A stretch of 64,000 nt of DNA from Paenibacillus antarcticus (GCF_001637225.1 NZ_LVJI01000054.1:124001-188000); one strand, 5' to 3'. Counted from the first letter of the stretch, positions 9,577 to 18,931 are shown. Made by a program: numbers and translations. Notes: a model not told the origin generated them from the sequence alone.

Positions 9577-9855
9577 ATGAATTGGATCGCCACACAATCA
9601 TATTACAAAATTCATAGACAAGTCTCCAGCACAGAACAAACAACGGTCGTGAATGATCGTTCCATGTATTTATATGAACATAAAGTACGGACTAAATATC
9701 GAGAGTTTGCGATAGAGGACGTATTTGATATGTCTTATCGACAAATGGGAGACGAGGGTGGATTTCTATATCTACACACGAAACAAGGCGTATACCCTTA
9801 CACGGTTAGAGAAGATCCGAGTTCATTTATCGATACCTTTAAAGAGCTGAAATAA
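9577..9855 (+). CDS. Small hypothetical protein, PH-like candidate
   Basis: The 92-residue product starts at ATG 9577 with GAAGGGAG upstream. It is soluble and beta-rich, with alternating strands (SMYLYEHKVRTKYREFAIEDV, GGFLYLHTKQGVYPYTV) ending in a helix (SSFIDTFKELK). That pattern resembles small PH-like domains of Bacillus hypothetical proteins, but I would not assign a function. It stands alone upstream of deoR. Confidence 0.6.
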   Translation: MNWIATQSYYKIHRQVSSTEQTTVVNDRSMYLYEHKVRTKYREFAIEDVFDMSYRQMGDEGGFLYLHTKQGVYPYTVREDPSSFIDTFKELK

Positions 9856-9972
9856 GCCGTAATAACGTTCAGTTCTTCCAACCATGCTTGTATCCTGTAT
9901 ATATAACCTTATTAGATATGTATAATTAAAGGATACATAGAGGGACAAATAAAATAAGTGAGTTGGATAACA

Positions 9973-10908
9973 ATGGACAGTGAGAAACAGCGTTTGAGTA
10001 TTGAAGCTGCAAGGTTATATTATCAATCTGATTACAGTCAACAACAGATTGCTGATGAATTGGGTTTATCCCGACCAACGGTATCCAGATTACTTCAGCA
10101 TGCGAAAGAAAAAGGATATGTAAGAATTGATATTATTGACCCCAGAGAAGACTTGAATATACTTGCGATTGAACTGAAGAAGCAATACCAATTAGATACA
10201 GTTCAATTATGTTATTCACCACGCAATGATTATGAAGAAATCAAGAAACATATCACTAAAAAAGCGGCTGAATTTATTCATGAAGTCGTACAAGATGGAG
10301 ACATTATTGGTGTTACATGGGGAACAACCATGCATGCAGTCGCTCGTCAATTACAATCGAAACCACTGAGAGGGGTAGAAGTGGTTCAGCTAAAAGGTGG
10401 TGTAAGTCATTCTCAAGTCAATACTTACGCTGCTGAAATCGTAAATTTATTCGCAGAGGCATTCCAGACCATTGCACGCTATTTACCGTTACCTGTTATT
10501 TTCGATAGTATCGAAGTGAAGAAAATGGTAGAGGCAGATCGACATATAGGGCGTATCATTGAATTGGGTAAACAAGCGAATATTGCTGCCTTTACGGTTG
10601 GGACAGTAAAGGATGATGCGTTGCTCTTCAGATTAGGTTACTTTAATAAAGATGAGCAGCAATTACTTAAACTTACTGGTGCAGGAGATATTTGTTCTCG
10701 GTTCTTCGATGCGCAGGGTGTCCTTTGTAGTGAAGACATCAATAATCGCACAGTAGGAATCGATCTGACCGAACTTAGATCAAAGGAAAAATCAATTCTT
10801 ATTGCCGGAGGACAGCGTAAAATTGAAGCGATTCAAGCTGCGCTTGCTGGAAAATATGCGAATATATTAATTACAGATCAATTTACAGCACAAGCGTTGT
10901 TACAGTAA
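9973..10908 (+). CDS. deoR: Deoxyribonucleoside regulator DeoR (SorC family)
   Basis: The product is 311 residues from ATG 9973. This start gives MDSEKQRLSIEAARLYY, which matches the B. subtilis DeoR N-terminus as I recall it, so it is preferred over GTG 9958. A helix-turn-helix (QQQIADELGLSRPTVSRLL, about residues 22-40) is followed by the sugar-phosphate-binding domain (GVTWGTTM, VVQLKGG, VGTVKDDALLFRLGYF, GDICSRFFD). The known protein represses the deo operon and is released by deoxyribose-5-phosphate. The deoC-nupC-deoB operon follows in the same orientation, and a matching operator lies in front of deoC. DeoR is transcribed separately, ending at a terminator. Confidence 0.93.
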   Translation: MDSEKQRLSIEAARLYYQSDYSQQQIADELGLSRPTVSRLLQHAKEKGYVRIDIIDPREDLNILAIELKKQYQLDTVQLCYSPRNDYEEIKKHITKKAAEFIHEVVQDGDIIGVTWGTTMHAVARQLQSKPLRGVEVVQLKGGVSHSQVNTYAAEIVNLFAEAFQTIARYLPLPVIFDSIEVKKMVEADRHIGRIIELGKQANIAAFTVGTVKDDALLFRLGYFNKDEQQLLKLTGAGDICSRFFDAQGVLCSEDINNRTVGIDLTELRSKEKSILIAGGQRKIEAIQAALAGKYANILITDQFTAQALLQ

Positions 10909-10940
10909 ATATCCAAGAAAAGTATGAATAACATAGGCTT

Positions 10941-10982
10941 AGCCTTTTATGCCAATTTGATATTGGTTTCGAAGGCTTTTTA
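10941..10982 (+). terminator. Terminator after deoR
   Basis: The outer stem AGCCTT/AAGGCT and inner CCAAT/ATTGG are followed by TTTTTAT. It separates deoR from the deoC promoter. Confidence 0.8.
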
Positions 10983-11053
10983 TATGTTCTGGGTAAGTTA
11001 TATATATCCCTATATGTCCAAGAAATGTCCAAGAAACCAAGAACAACAATATA

Positions 11054-11071
11054 CTTGAACATAATTTCTAG
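11054..11071 (+). promoter_or_regulatory. Putative DeoR operator of the deoC operon
   Basis: The 18-mer CTTGAACATAATTTCTAG agrees at 14 of 18 positions with the B. subtilis DeoR palindrome (ATTGAACAAAATTTCAAT, from memory). A further arm ATGTTCAT at 11085-11092 repeats the TGAACAT half in inverted orientation. Relative to the start site predicted from the promoter at 11078-11106 it lies at about -59 to -42, close to the position reported for B. subtilis. Confidence 0.7.
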
Positions 11072-11083
11072 TTAGCGTTTACA
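11070..11083 (+). promoter_or_regulatory. Putative cre site (CcpA) overlapping the deoC -35 box
   Basis: AGTTAGCGTTTACA fits the consensus TGWAANCGNTNWCA at 12 of 14 positions and includes the -35 hexamer TTTACA. Binding of CcpA there would block RNA polymerase, matching the known glucose repression of this operon in B. subtilis. The assignment rests on pattern only. Confidence 0.5.
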
Positions 11084-11106
11084 CATGTTCATATTGGTGG
11101 TATTGT
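11078..11106 (+). promoter_or_regulatory. Predicted sigma-A promoter of deoC-nupC-deoB
   Basis: TTTACA at 11078-11083 and TATTGT at 11101-11106 are 17 bases apart, which predicts a start near 11113. The leader of about 37 bases then carries the ribosome site GAGAAAGGTGATG for deoC. Confidence 0.6.
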
Positions 11107-11149
11107 AAACAGATAATTAAGGATTCTTATAAGAGAAAGGTGATGTCAA

Positions 11150-11818
11150 ATGATTAACTTAGCAAGATTGATCGATCACACGCTTTTACGTGCAGACGCA
11201 ACAAAGAATGAAATTACAAAATTAACTGAGGAAGCGAAACAATACGAATTTGCATCCGTTTGTGTGAATCCAACATGGGTAGCTTATGCAGCTGAACAGC
11301 TAGCGAATACGAACGTGAAAGTATGTACGGTCATTGGATTCCCTCTTGGGGCGAGTACAAGCGCAACGAAAGCTTTTGAAGCTAGAAATGCTATTGAAAA
11401 TGGTGCAACTGAGGTTGATATGGTCATTAACATTGGCGCTTTGAAAGATGGGAATCATGACATAGTGGAGCAAGATATCAAAGCCGTTGTTGATGCAGCT
11501 GCTGGGAAAGCTCTTGTGAAAGTTATTATTGAAACTTGTATCTTAACAGACGAAGAAAAGATAGTTGCTTGTCAGCTTGCGGTTAAGGCAGGTACTGACT
11601 TTGTTAAAACATCCACTGGGTTCTCAACCGGAGGTGCAACTGCTGAAGATGTAGCTCTTATGCGGCAAACGGTAGGTGAACATATCGGAGTTAAAGCTTC
11701 TGGGGGCGTTCGTAAGCTTGAAGATATGGAAAAATTGATTGCGGCAGGGGCATCAAGAATCGGTGCTAGTTCAGGCGTTACAATCATGGAAGGTAAGCAA
11801 TCCACTTCTTCGTATTAA
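11150..11818 (+). CDS. deoC: Deoxyribose-phosphate aldolase
   Basis: The 222-residue product splits 2-deoxyribose-5-phosphate into glyceraldehyde-3-phosphate and acetaldehyde in the cytoplasm. Catalytic residues are visible: Schiff-base Lys153 in FVKTSTGF, Lys182 in GVKASGG and Asp90 in EVDMVIN. The length is usual for the Bacillus type. It is the first gene of the deo operon, behind a DeoR operator and cre-like site, and makes the last step of deoxynucleoside breakdown. A gap of 115 bases separates it from nupC. Confidence 0.97.
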   Translation: MINLARLIDHTLLRADATKNEITKLTEEAKQYEFASVCVNPTWVAYAAEQLANTNVKVCTVIGFPLGASTSATKAFEARNAIENGATEVDMVINIGALKDGNHDIVEQDIKAVVDAAAGKALVKVIIETCILTDEEKIVACQLAVKAGTDFVKTSTGFSTGGATAEDVALMRQTVGEHIGVKASGGVRKLEDMEKLIAAGASRIGASSGVTIMEGKQSTSSY

Positions 11819-11933
11819 TGATATTAAGATGAATTAGCGCTACTCCATCATAGCGAAGCGTTATAAAGGGAATAACATAGATTAAAGGACTAACTCGATG
11901 AATCTGAGTCCAATCGACTATTAGGAGAACAAC

Positions 11934-13121
11934 ATGAGATATTTAATTACTATACTAGGTATACTAATTGTTTTTGGGCTCACTTACCTCGCAAGCAATG
12001 ATAAAAGAAAGATCCGCTATCGACCGTTGATCGTCATGGTTATTTTACAGGTTATATTAGCTGCTGTGTTATTAAACACGGTTGTAGGATCTATTGTTAT
12101 TGAAGCTATTTCAGGCGTATTTGAAAAATTAATGATGTATGCGATGGAAGGCGTTAACTTTGTATTCGGTGGCATTCTTAACGAAGGACAATTCACATTC
12201 TTCTTATCAGTGTTATTGCCAATTGTATTTATCTCGGCGCTCATTGGTATATTGCAGTATATCAAAGTCTTACCATTCGTTATAAGGTATATTGGTCTTG
12301 TACTAAGTAAGGTTAATGGTATGGGTAAATTGGAATCGTATAATGCAGTTGCTTCAGCTGTTCTAGGACAATCTGAAGTGTTTATATCTGTTAAAAAGCA
12401 AATTAATTTGTTACCGAAACACCGGCTCTACACCTTATGTGCCTCCGCCATGTCTACCGTATCCATGTCTATTGTAGGATCCTATATGCAGGTACTACAA
12501 CCTAGATATGTCGTAACTGCACTTGTTCTTAACTTGTTCGGTGGATTTATAATTACTTCAGTTATAAATCCTTACGTTGTCGATAAAGAGGAAGATATTC
12601 TAGAAGTACAAGTTGATGAAGAAGAGAAACAATCATTTTTCGAGATGCTTGGGGAATATATCATGGATGGATTTAAAGTTGCCATCGTGGTGGCGGCGAT
12701 GTTAATTGGTTTCGTAGCGATCATTGCCATGATTAACGGGATCTTTGATGGTATATTTGGAGTATCATTTCAACAAATACTTGGTTATGTGTTTGCACCG
12801 TTCGCTTTTATGATGGGTATTCCATGGAAAGAAGCTGTGGATGCAGGAAGTATTATGGCTACCAAGATGGTCTCCAATGAGTTCGTTGCTATGTTAGAGC
12901 TTGGTAAGTACTCGGATCTATCATCACGCACAGTTGGGATTATATCTGTATTTCTTGTTTCGTTTGCGAATTTCTCGTCCATCGGTATTATCTCCGGTGC
13001 AGTAAAAGGTTTGCATGAGAAGCAAGGGAACGTTGTCGCTAGGTTTGGTCTGAAATTACTGTATGGGGCAACCTTAGTTAGTATGCTTTCTGCAACCATA
13101 GCAGGAATTTTTATCAAATAG
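11934..13121 (+). CDS. nupC: Concentrative nucleoside transporter NupC
   Basis: The 395-residue product is a membrane protein of about ten helices of the CNT family, which imports nucleosides with protons or sodium. Family signatures are visible in the middle (ESYNAVASAVLGQSEVFI) and near the end (SNEFVAML and VSFANFSSIGIISGAVKGL). The start has TAGGAGAAC upstream. It lies between deoC and deoB, so its role is to bring in the deoxynucleosides the operon degrades. A weak hairpin could form in the gap before it, but without a T run. Confidence 0.95.
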   Translation: MRYLITILGILIVFGLTYLASNDKRKIRYRPLIVMVILQVILAAVLLNTVVGSIVIEAISGVFEKLMMYAMEGVNFVFGGILNEGQFTFFLSVLLPIVFISALIGILQYIKVLPFVIRYIGLVLSKVNGMGKLESYNAVASAVLGQSEVFISVKKQINLLPKHRLYTLCASAMSTVSMSIVGSYMQVLQPRYVVTALVLNLFGGFIITSVINPYVVDKEEDILEVQVDEEEKQSFFEMLGEYIMDGFKVAIVVAAMLIGFVAIIAMINGIFDGIFGVSFQQILGYVFAPFAFMMGIPWKEAVDAGSIMATKMVSNEFVAMLELGKYSDLSSRTVGIISVFLVSFANFSSIGIISGAVKGLHEKQGNVVARFGLKLLYGATLVSMLSATIAGIFIK

Positions 13122-13160
13122 ATTTAAAAAAGACTCTCCTACGAAAGGAAGGGATTTATA

Positions 13161-14342
13161 ATGAATGCCTTTAAACGAATTCACCTAATTGTAATGGACT
13201 CGGTCGGAATTGGAGAAGCACCTGATGCAGCTCAATTTGGTGATTTTGATGTTAATACTTTAGGACATATTGCCCGTGAATGTGACGGTCTGGACATGCC
13301 GAACATGGCAAAGCTTGGGTTGTCTAATATTGAGGAGATCAAGGGCATAACGATTGCTGATCACCCACTCGCTTATTACACAAAGATGCAAGAAGCATCT
13401 AGTGGTAAAGATACGATGACTGGACATTGGGAGATGATGGGACTACGTATTGATACGCCATTCCGCGTCTTTGAGCATGGTTTCCCTGATGAACTGATTT
13501 CTCGAATTGAAGAGAAAACAGGTCGTAAAGTGATTGGAAATAAGCCAGCGAGCGGAACGGAAATTATTGAAGAACTTGGAGAAGAACATGTGAAGACAGG
13601 TGCTCTGATCGTGTATACTTCTGCGGATTCCGTGCTTCAAATCGCTGCACATGAGGACATTGTGCCGTTGAAGGAATTATATGAAATTTGTGAATTTTGC
13701 AGAAAGATCACATTAGATGATCCTTATATGTTAGGCAGAATTATTGCGAGACCCTTTACAGGTGAGATAGGGGCGTTCACACGAACTTCCAATCGTCATG
13801 ACTATGCGCTGAAACCATTTAGTCCCACCGTCATGAATGCATTGAAGGATGCAGGACATGATGTCATTGCGATTGGGAAGATTTCAGATATATTTGATGG
13901 GGAAGGCGTAACCCAAGTCGTTCGTACGGTGTCTAATTCGGACGGCATGGATAAATTCATTGCGACATTCGATGAATCTTTCCATGGATTCAGCTTCTTA
14001 AACCTAGTCGACTTTGATGCGTTATATGGGCATCGTCGTGATCCGCAGGGGTATGGACAAGCGTTAGAGGATTATGATACCCGCTTACCAGAGGTATTCG
14101 CCAAGATGACAGAAGATGATCTTCTAATCATCACGGCAGATCATGGGAATGATCCGACGTATCGTGGAACGGATCATACTCGTGAATATGTGCCGTTATT
14201 AATGTATTCACCAAGATTTAAAGAAGACGGTCAAGCACTCCCTATACGAGAGACTTTTGCAGACATTGGCGCAACCATTGCTGAGAATTTCAAAGTTACG
14301 ATGCCAGAACATGGCAAGAGTTTTCTAACTGATTTGAAATAA
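13161..14342 (+). CDS. deoB: Phosphopentomutase
   Basis: The 393-residue product (called Drm in Bacillus) interconverts (deoxy)ribose-1-phosphate and (deoxy)ribose-5-phosphate. It belongs to the alkaline-phosphatase superfamily. Metal and active-site motifs are visible: MDSVGIGEAPD at the start, GKDTMTGHWEM with the phosphorylated Thr, ITADHGNDPTYRGTDHTREYVPLL near the end. It feeds deoxyribose-5-phosphate to DeoC. In B. subtilis the third gene of this operon is instead the pyrimidine nucleoside phosphorylase gene, so the order here differs. The ribosome site is AAAGGAAGGG. Confidence 0.97.
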   Translation: MNAFKRIHLIVMDSVGIGEAPDAAQFGDFDVNTLGHIARECDGLDMPNMAKLGLSNIEEIKGITIADHPLAYYTKMQEASSGKDTMTGHWEMMGLRIDTPFRVFEHGFPDELISRIEEKTGRKVIGNKPASGTEIIEELGEEHVKTGALIVYTSADSVLQIAAHEDIVPLKELYEICEFCRKITLDDPYMLGRIIARPFTGEIGAFTRTSNRHDYALKPFSPTVMNALKDAGHDVIAIGKISDIFDGEGVTQVVRTVSNSDGMDKFIATFDESFHGFSFLNLVDFDALYGHRRDPQGYGQALEDYDTRLPEVFAKMTEDDLLIITADHGNDPTYRGTDHTREYVPLLMYSPRFKEDGQALPIRETFADIGATIAENFKVTMPEHGKSFLTDLK

Positions 14343-14385
14343 GGGTTGAGAATAGACAATAAATAATGACTAACTAGCCCTTCCT

Positions 14386-14415
14386 AAGACCAAGTGATAA
14401 TCTTCACTTGGTCTT
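14386..14415 (+). terminator. Terminator of the deo operon
   Basis: Perfect 12-bp arms (AAGACCAAGTGA and its complement) enclose a 6-nt loop. The right arm ends in TT and is followed by an AT-rich stretch rather than a long T run. Confidence 0.75.
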
Positions 14416-14540
14416 ATTCATATTGTAAGACTATTATCAGCGTAGTATGTAAGCTAAAGCGATATAGTGTTATAATCACGCATGAGTAGTAGCTAACAAC
14501 ATTATTCTTAATATATAAAAGACTAGAGAGGTAATTAGAC

Positions 14541-16112
14541 ATGAGTGTTATTCGCTTAGAGAATGTTACGAAGAAATATGAAGATACGTTGATTTTTAGA
14601 GATATATATTTTCGAGTAAGCAAAGGGGAACGTATCGGTCTTATCGGACGAAATGGTGCTGGTAAATCAACGGTATTTAAATTGATTATGGGTAAAGAAG
14701 ATCCTACTGCTGGCAAGGTGGAAGTAGACCCTCAAGTAAAGATCAGTTATTTCTCACAATTCTCTGAATTGAGTGGAGGCCTATCTGTTCAGCAGGAGTT
14801 AGAATTATGCTTCGAACAGGTGGCTCTTATTGAAAAGGAACTATCTGAGATAGGTGAAAATCTAGGTGTTGTGACGGATGATACCCAGATGGATCGATTA
14901 TTAGAACGCCAAGCTGAGCTTTTTGAACAAATGGAGCATTTAGACGGTTGGAATGTATCTGTCGAAATTGATACCGTGCTAACGAAGTTAGGGTTCAATG
15001 ATAGATCGCGCCATCAGCCCGTTGATGAATTATCTGGTGGATGGAGAAACCGAGCGGCTCTAGCCAAAATGCTCATTGAAATGCCGGATGTCGTATTACT
15101 CGATGAACCAACTAACTTTTTGGATATCGAAGGTATTGTATGGCTTGAGCAGTGGTTACACCGCTTCAATGGCGCGATGATCTTGGTGTCCCATGATCGT
15201 CAATTTATCGATCGCGTAGTTACGCGGACGATAGAAATTGAGAATTATCATTTTCAGGAATACGAAGGTAATTATACGGATTACATACGGAAGAAGAAGA
15301 TGCGTAAGAAAGTACTGGATCGACAGTTCGAATGGGAGGAAGAACTTCTCATCATGGAGTCTGAATCCATCGATACCCGCTCGCAGAAAAAAACGTCTAA
15401 AGATCGGCTCTCACGAAAGCTTGCTGATATGAAGAAGCGGGTTGATCCTCATCCGGTGAATGTGCTCATCACTGATATTTATGAGAATTTACGATGCCCA
15501 GACAAGTTATGCGAAGTAAAAGGCATCGGTCAGACGTATGACGGACGTTCGATATTCCAGAACATCAGCTTCGACATTCAGAAGGAAGATCGATTGGCAA
15601 TTGTAGGTCCTAATGGCAGTGGGAAATCTACCCTGATTAAGGTCATTACGGGACAAGAACAACCGGAATCTGGTGAAGTGATTTGGGAGAAGGGTGTTAG
15701 CTATGCGTATTTCAACCGCATGTGGGACGAGCTTGATCGGAAGGATACCGTTAGCCATGCTGTAAATATTTCAGGGCTTGGTTTAAATGCTACTCGAAAA
15801 AAAGTGAATAAATTCCTTTCTATGCTTCAGTTCTCGGAGAATGATCTTAGTAAAGTGATTGGTTCGTTATCGGGTGGGCAGCAGGCCCGAGTAGCACTAG
15901 CCAAATGTTTACTCTCAGGAGCTACAGTAATCATTTTAGATGAACCGACCAATCACCTTGATCTGACAAGTATACAAGTGATGGAGCAGGCACTTATTCA
16001 TTTCCCTGGCGCTGTAATTACTGTAAGCCATGATCGATTCTTTATTGATAAAATAGCGACTAAGATGCTCACCTTCGATCCTATCTTAGGAATAAGTGAG
16101 GAGAATGTATAG
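14541..16112 (+). CDS. ABC-F family ATP-binding protein
   Basis: The 523-residue soluble protein has two ATPase cassettes and no membrane segment. Walker A motifs are GRNGAGKST and GPNGSGKST, signatures LSGGWRNR and LSGGQQAR, Walker B LLDEPTNFLD and ILDEPTNHLD. The linker between cassettes (about residues 240-320, rich in K, R and E) is the ribosome-contacting region of ABC-F proteins. These act as translation factors or antibiotic ribosome-protection proteins; which kind cannot be read here. The VanX-like gene starts at the very next base after its stop, so they are cotranscribed. Confidence 0.9.
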   Translation: MSVIRLENVTKKYEDTLIFRDIYFRVSKGERIGLIGRNGAGKSTVFKLIMGKEDPTAGKVEVDPQVKISYFSQFSELSGGLSVQQELELCFEQVALIEKELSEIGENLGVVTDDTQMDRLLERQAELFEQMEHLDGWNVSVEIDTVLTKLGFNDRSRHQPVDELSGGWRNRAALAKMLIEMPDVVLLDEPTNFLDIEGIVWLEQWLHRFNGAMILVSHDRQFIDRVVTRTIEIENYHFQEYEGNYTDYIRKKKMRKKVLDRQFEWEEELLIMESESIDTRSQKKTSKDRLSRKLADMKKRVDPHPVNVLITDIYENLRCPDKLCEVKGIGQTYDGRSIFQNISFDIQKEDRLAIVGPNGSGKSTLIKVITGQEQPESGEVIWEKGVSYAYFNRMWDELDRKDTVSHAVNISGLGLNATRKKVNKFLSMLQFSENDLSKVIGSLSGGQQARVALAKCLLSGATVIILDEPTNHLDLTSIQVMEQALIHFPGAVITVSHDRFFIDKIATKMLTFDPILGISEENV

Positions 16113-16859
16113 ATGAAACCCTCTAGACGGGGAATGGTAATAACGTTAAGTGCCTTGTTCGTGAGTATGATTATAACTTCAACCTTTGGACAACCTGTAA
16201 GTGCCGAGTCACTTAATGTAACACAGGACATGATTGTGAAGAAAAATAACTTACCCAAGGGATTCGTCTATATAGATGATATGATTCCTTCGGTACACTT
16301 GGATATAAGGTATTATGGAGAATATAATTTTGTAGGACAACACATTGATGGTTATAAGGCCCCTTTAGCGATTATGTCGCTAAAGGGGGTTACTGCATTG
16401 AAGAAGGTTAGTGATGAGTTGGAGAAGAAAGGGTATCTGCTACTCATATATGATGCTTACCGTCCGCAAAAAGGAGTCAATGATTTCGTTAGATGGTCAA
16501 AGGATGCTAAGGATACCAAGATGAAGATTGAATTCTATCCGTTACTGGATAAGCGTAACTTGTTCAAACTTGGGTTCATCTCTAGTAAATCAGGCCATAC
16601 AAGAGGCAGCACGATTGACCTATCTCTTGTGCACAAATCAACGGGTAAGGTCGTCGATATGGGAAGTCCTTTTGACTTCTTTGGAGATATTTCGAATCAC
16701 GGTACGAAGCTTATTAACAAACAACAGACCGGTAACCGAAATGTACTGAAGAACGCTATGGTGAAGTATGGCTTCAAACCATATAGCAAGGAATGGTGGC
16801 ATTATACATTAATAAATGAGCCTTTTCCGAAGCAGTATTTCAATTTTGATGTGGAGTGA
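16113..16859 (+). CDS. Secreted VanX-like D-Ala-D-Ala dipeptidase
   Basis: The 248-residue product begins at the base after the ABC-F stop codon, with GAGGAG about 10 bases upstream. It has an N-terminal signal segment ending near VSAES, unlike cytoplasmic VanX. Zinc and catalytic motifs of the M15D family are visible: SGHTRGSTIDL (His and Asp ligands) and EWWHY (catalytic Glu and His ligand), plus DMGSPFDFFGD. The family cleaves D-Ala-D-Ala. An exported form should act on peptidoglycan-derived peptides outside the membrane rather than give vancomycin resistance. It sits in one unit with the ABC-F gene and hssRS. Confidence 0.88.
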   Translation: MKPSRRGMVITLSALFVSMIITSTFGQPVSAESLNVTQDMIVKKNNLPKGFVYIDDMIPSVHLDIRYYGEYNFVGQHIDGYKAPLAIMSLKGVTALKKVSDELEKKGYLLLIYDAYRPQKGVNDFVRWSKDAKDTKMKIEFYPLLDKRNLFKLGFISSKSGHTRGSTIDLSLVHKSTGKVVDMGSPFDFFGDISNHGTKLINKQQTGNRNVLKNAMVKYGFKPYSKEWWHYTLINEPFPKQYFNFDVE

Positions 16860-16874
16860 CTAGGAGAGTGAATC

Positions 16875-17552
16875 ATGAGAAAGTTATTAGTAGCAGACGA
16901 TGACCCGAATATTCGTACGTTATTGAAACATGTTCTGACAAGACAAGGGTATGGCGTAATTGAGGCAACAGACGGAGAAGATGCAATCCATAAGCTAAAG
17001 GAAACAACCGTTGATTTGGCTATTGTGGATGTGATGATGCCACATATGGATGGTCTGGAACTATGCCAATATATTCGTGAGTCCTATGACATTCCAATTA
17101 TATTACTGACGGCACGTCAGCAGTTAAGTGACAAGGAACAAGGTTATCTGCGAGGTACGGATGATTATGTCACAAAACCATTCGAGCCAGAGGAATTATT
17201 GTTCCGAATTACAGCGTTATTTCGGCGATATTCCGTAGCCTCTGATGATAAGATTCGCTTGAATCGTCTAATAATCGATCGAAAGAATTACGAGATTACG
17301 GATGGTCAACAAATGTTACTGTTGCCGGTGAAGGAATTTGAGTTATTGTCACAGTTAGCGCAATACCCGGGCAGACTATTCTCTCGGAGTGAATTAATTG
17401 AATTGGTATGGGGAACGGACTATGAAGGAGACGAACGAACAGTAGATGTACATATCAAACGATTACGTGAACGATTTCTAGAATACCAGGATGATTTTAT
17501 CATTCGAACGGTACGAGGAATTGGATACAAGGTGGAGGTCATCACCTCATGA
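16875..17552 (+). CDS. hssR: Heme response regulator HssR
   Basis: The 225-residue product has a receiver domain (acidic pocket DDD at 8-10, phosphoacceptor Asp52 in VDVMMP, TAR, KPF) and an OmpR-type winged-helix DNA-binding domain ending RTVRGIGYKVE. The assignment to HssR rests on its cognate kinase, which matches staphylococcal HssS closely, and on the hrtBA-like genes downstream. It lies 15 bases after the VanX-like gene and overlaps hssS by 4 bases. Its predicted target site is the direct repeat at 19026-19045. Confidence 0.85.
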   Translation: MRKLLVADDDPNIRTLLKHVLTRQGYGVIEATDGEDAIHKLKETTVDLAIVDVMMPHMDGLELCQYIRESYDIPIILLTARQQLSDKEQGYLRGTDDYVTKPFEPEELLFRITALFRRYSVASDDKIRLNRLIIDRKNYEITDGQQMLLLPVKEFELLSQLAQYPGRLFSRSELIELVWGTDYEGDERTVDVHIKRLRERFLEYQDDFIIRTVRGIGYKVEVITS

Positions 17553-18931
17553 AGTCATTGTATGTAAGAATGTGCCTCATCTTTTGTTCAGTGATACTTG
17601 TAAGCAGTGTGCTAGGATTTCTAGTGTCTAATGTGCATTATCATACGAAGCTTAAGCCTTTAAATGATGCGAAATTAACACAAATGGCTCTTCAACTGAA
17701 ACAATTTAGCGAATCTCACCCTGAATCAATTGATGACTATTTACAAAGCATAGCTGTTGTGGGATACAAAATTTACTTGAGTAATGATCAAGGTGATGAA
17801 CGATTCTTCGGAAGACCTTTTAGTAAACTGAATTTAAAAGAGGGCATATTTCAAAAAGTAATAGATGGACAGATATACCATGGTGTTGGTGATTTTCCGA
17901 ACGAAGCATTTATTACAGGCTTCTTTGATAATCAGTTACGAAATAGTATAGGTGTGCCCCTTGAAATGAATGGGGAGCGGTATGCCTTGTTCATTCGTCC
18001 TGATGTAGAAGTACAATTTGGCGAGCTACGGATTTTCATTGCCATGTTGATTGGATTCACGTTATTATTCTGTCTAGGTTTCGTTGTGATCTCCGCTCTC
18101 CATATTGTGAGACCCATTTCCCGACTAACAACGGCTACCAAGAGGATTGTTAAGGGGAGATATGATATTGAGTTGAATACATCAAGGCGTGATGAAATTG
18201 GGCAATTGGCTTCCCATTTCATGACGATGAGTCAGGAACTTGAACGGACGAACCGCGCGAGGCAGGAATTTGTCGCTAACGTATCGCATGAAATCGAATC
18301 TCCTCTAACCTCTATACAGGGATTTGCGAATACACTTAAGGATACTACGTTACCTGAAGATCAGCAGAATCATTATCTTTCTATTATTGAAGAAGAGTGT
18401 CGCCGTCTATCTTTACTTAGTAAACAATTACTTACCTTGTCTTCTCTAGATTATGACGAGAATGCACTACAAGTGAAATCGTTCAATTTACGCGCTCAAA
18501 TAAGACAAGTGGTTCAAATTATGGAGTGGAGATTGACAGAGAAACAATTGGCTCTCCGATTAAGCTTACCTGATATTAGCATCAAAGGAGATGCAGATAT
18601 GTTATATCAAGTGTGGATGAATCTCATATCCAATGCGATCAAATATACGCCTGAAGGTGGCACAGTTGCTATTTCTGCGAATATTGAATTGGATCAATGT
18701 GTAATCACCGTATCCGATACGGGTGAAGGAATTCATGTGGAAGAACTCCCTATGATATTTGATCGATTCTATAAAGTAGATCGAGCGAGGACAAAAGAAA
18801 CGCATAGTACGGGTCTGGGACTTGCGATTGCGCAGAAGATTATTCATTCCCATAAAGGTAGCATTGCAGTCTCAAGTACAATTGGAGAAGGAACGACATT
18901 TACAGTTGCACTCCCATTATCTAAACATTAA
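17549..18931 (+). CDS. hssS: Heme sensor histidine kinase HssS
   Basis: The 460-residue membrane kinase has helices at about 7-27 and 160-186 around an extracellular sensor domain, then HAMP, a HisKA box with His247 (NVSHEIESPLTS) and an ATPase domain (NLISNAIKY, SDTGEGI, STGLGLAIAQ). The sensor contains GFFDN and FIRPD, which I recall in the same places in staphylococcal HssS. The residue after the His box is ESPLT rather than the common KTPLT. Start overlaps the hssR stop. It should sense heme (or heme damage) and phosphorylate HssR. Confidence 0.86.
   Translation: MKSLYVRMCLIFCSVILVSSVLGFLVSNVHYHTKLKPLNDAKLTQMALQLKQFSESHPESIDDYLQSIAVVGYKIYLSNDQGDERFFGRPFSKLNLKEGIFQKVIDGQIYHGVGDFPNEAFITGFFDNQLRNSIGVPLEMNGERYALFIRPDVEVQFGELRIFIAMLIGFTLLFCLGFVVISALHIVRPISRLTTATKRIVKGRYDIELNTSRRDEIGQLASHFMTMSQELERTNRARQEFVANVSHEIESPLTSIQGFANTLKDTTLPEDQQNHYLSIIEEECRRLSLLSKQLLTLSSLDYDENALQVKSFNLRAQIRQVVQIMEWRLTEKQLALRLSLPDISIKGDADMLYQVWMNLISNAIKYTPEGGTVAISANIELDQCVITVSDTGEGIHVEELPMIFDRFYKVDRARTKETHSTGLGLAIAQKIIHSHKGSIAVSSTIGEGTTFTVALPLSKH

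Noticed and set aside
16875..18931. VanR/VanS two-component pair next to VanX
   Set aside because: The kinase sensor motifs (GFFDN, FIRPD) and downstream hrtBA fit HssS; vanH and vanA ligase genes are absent.
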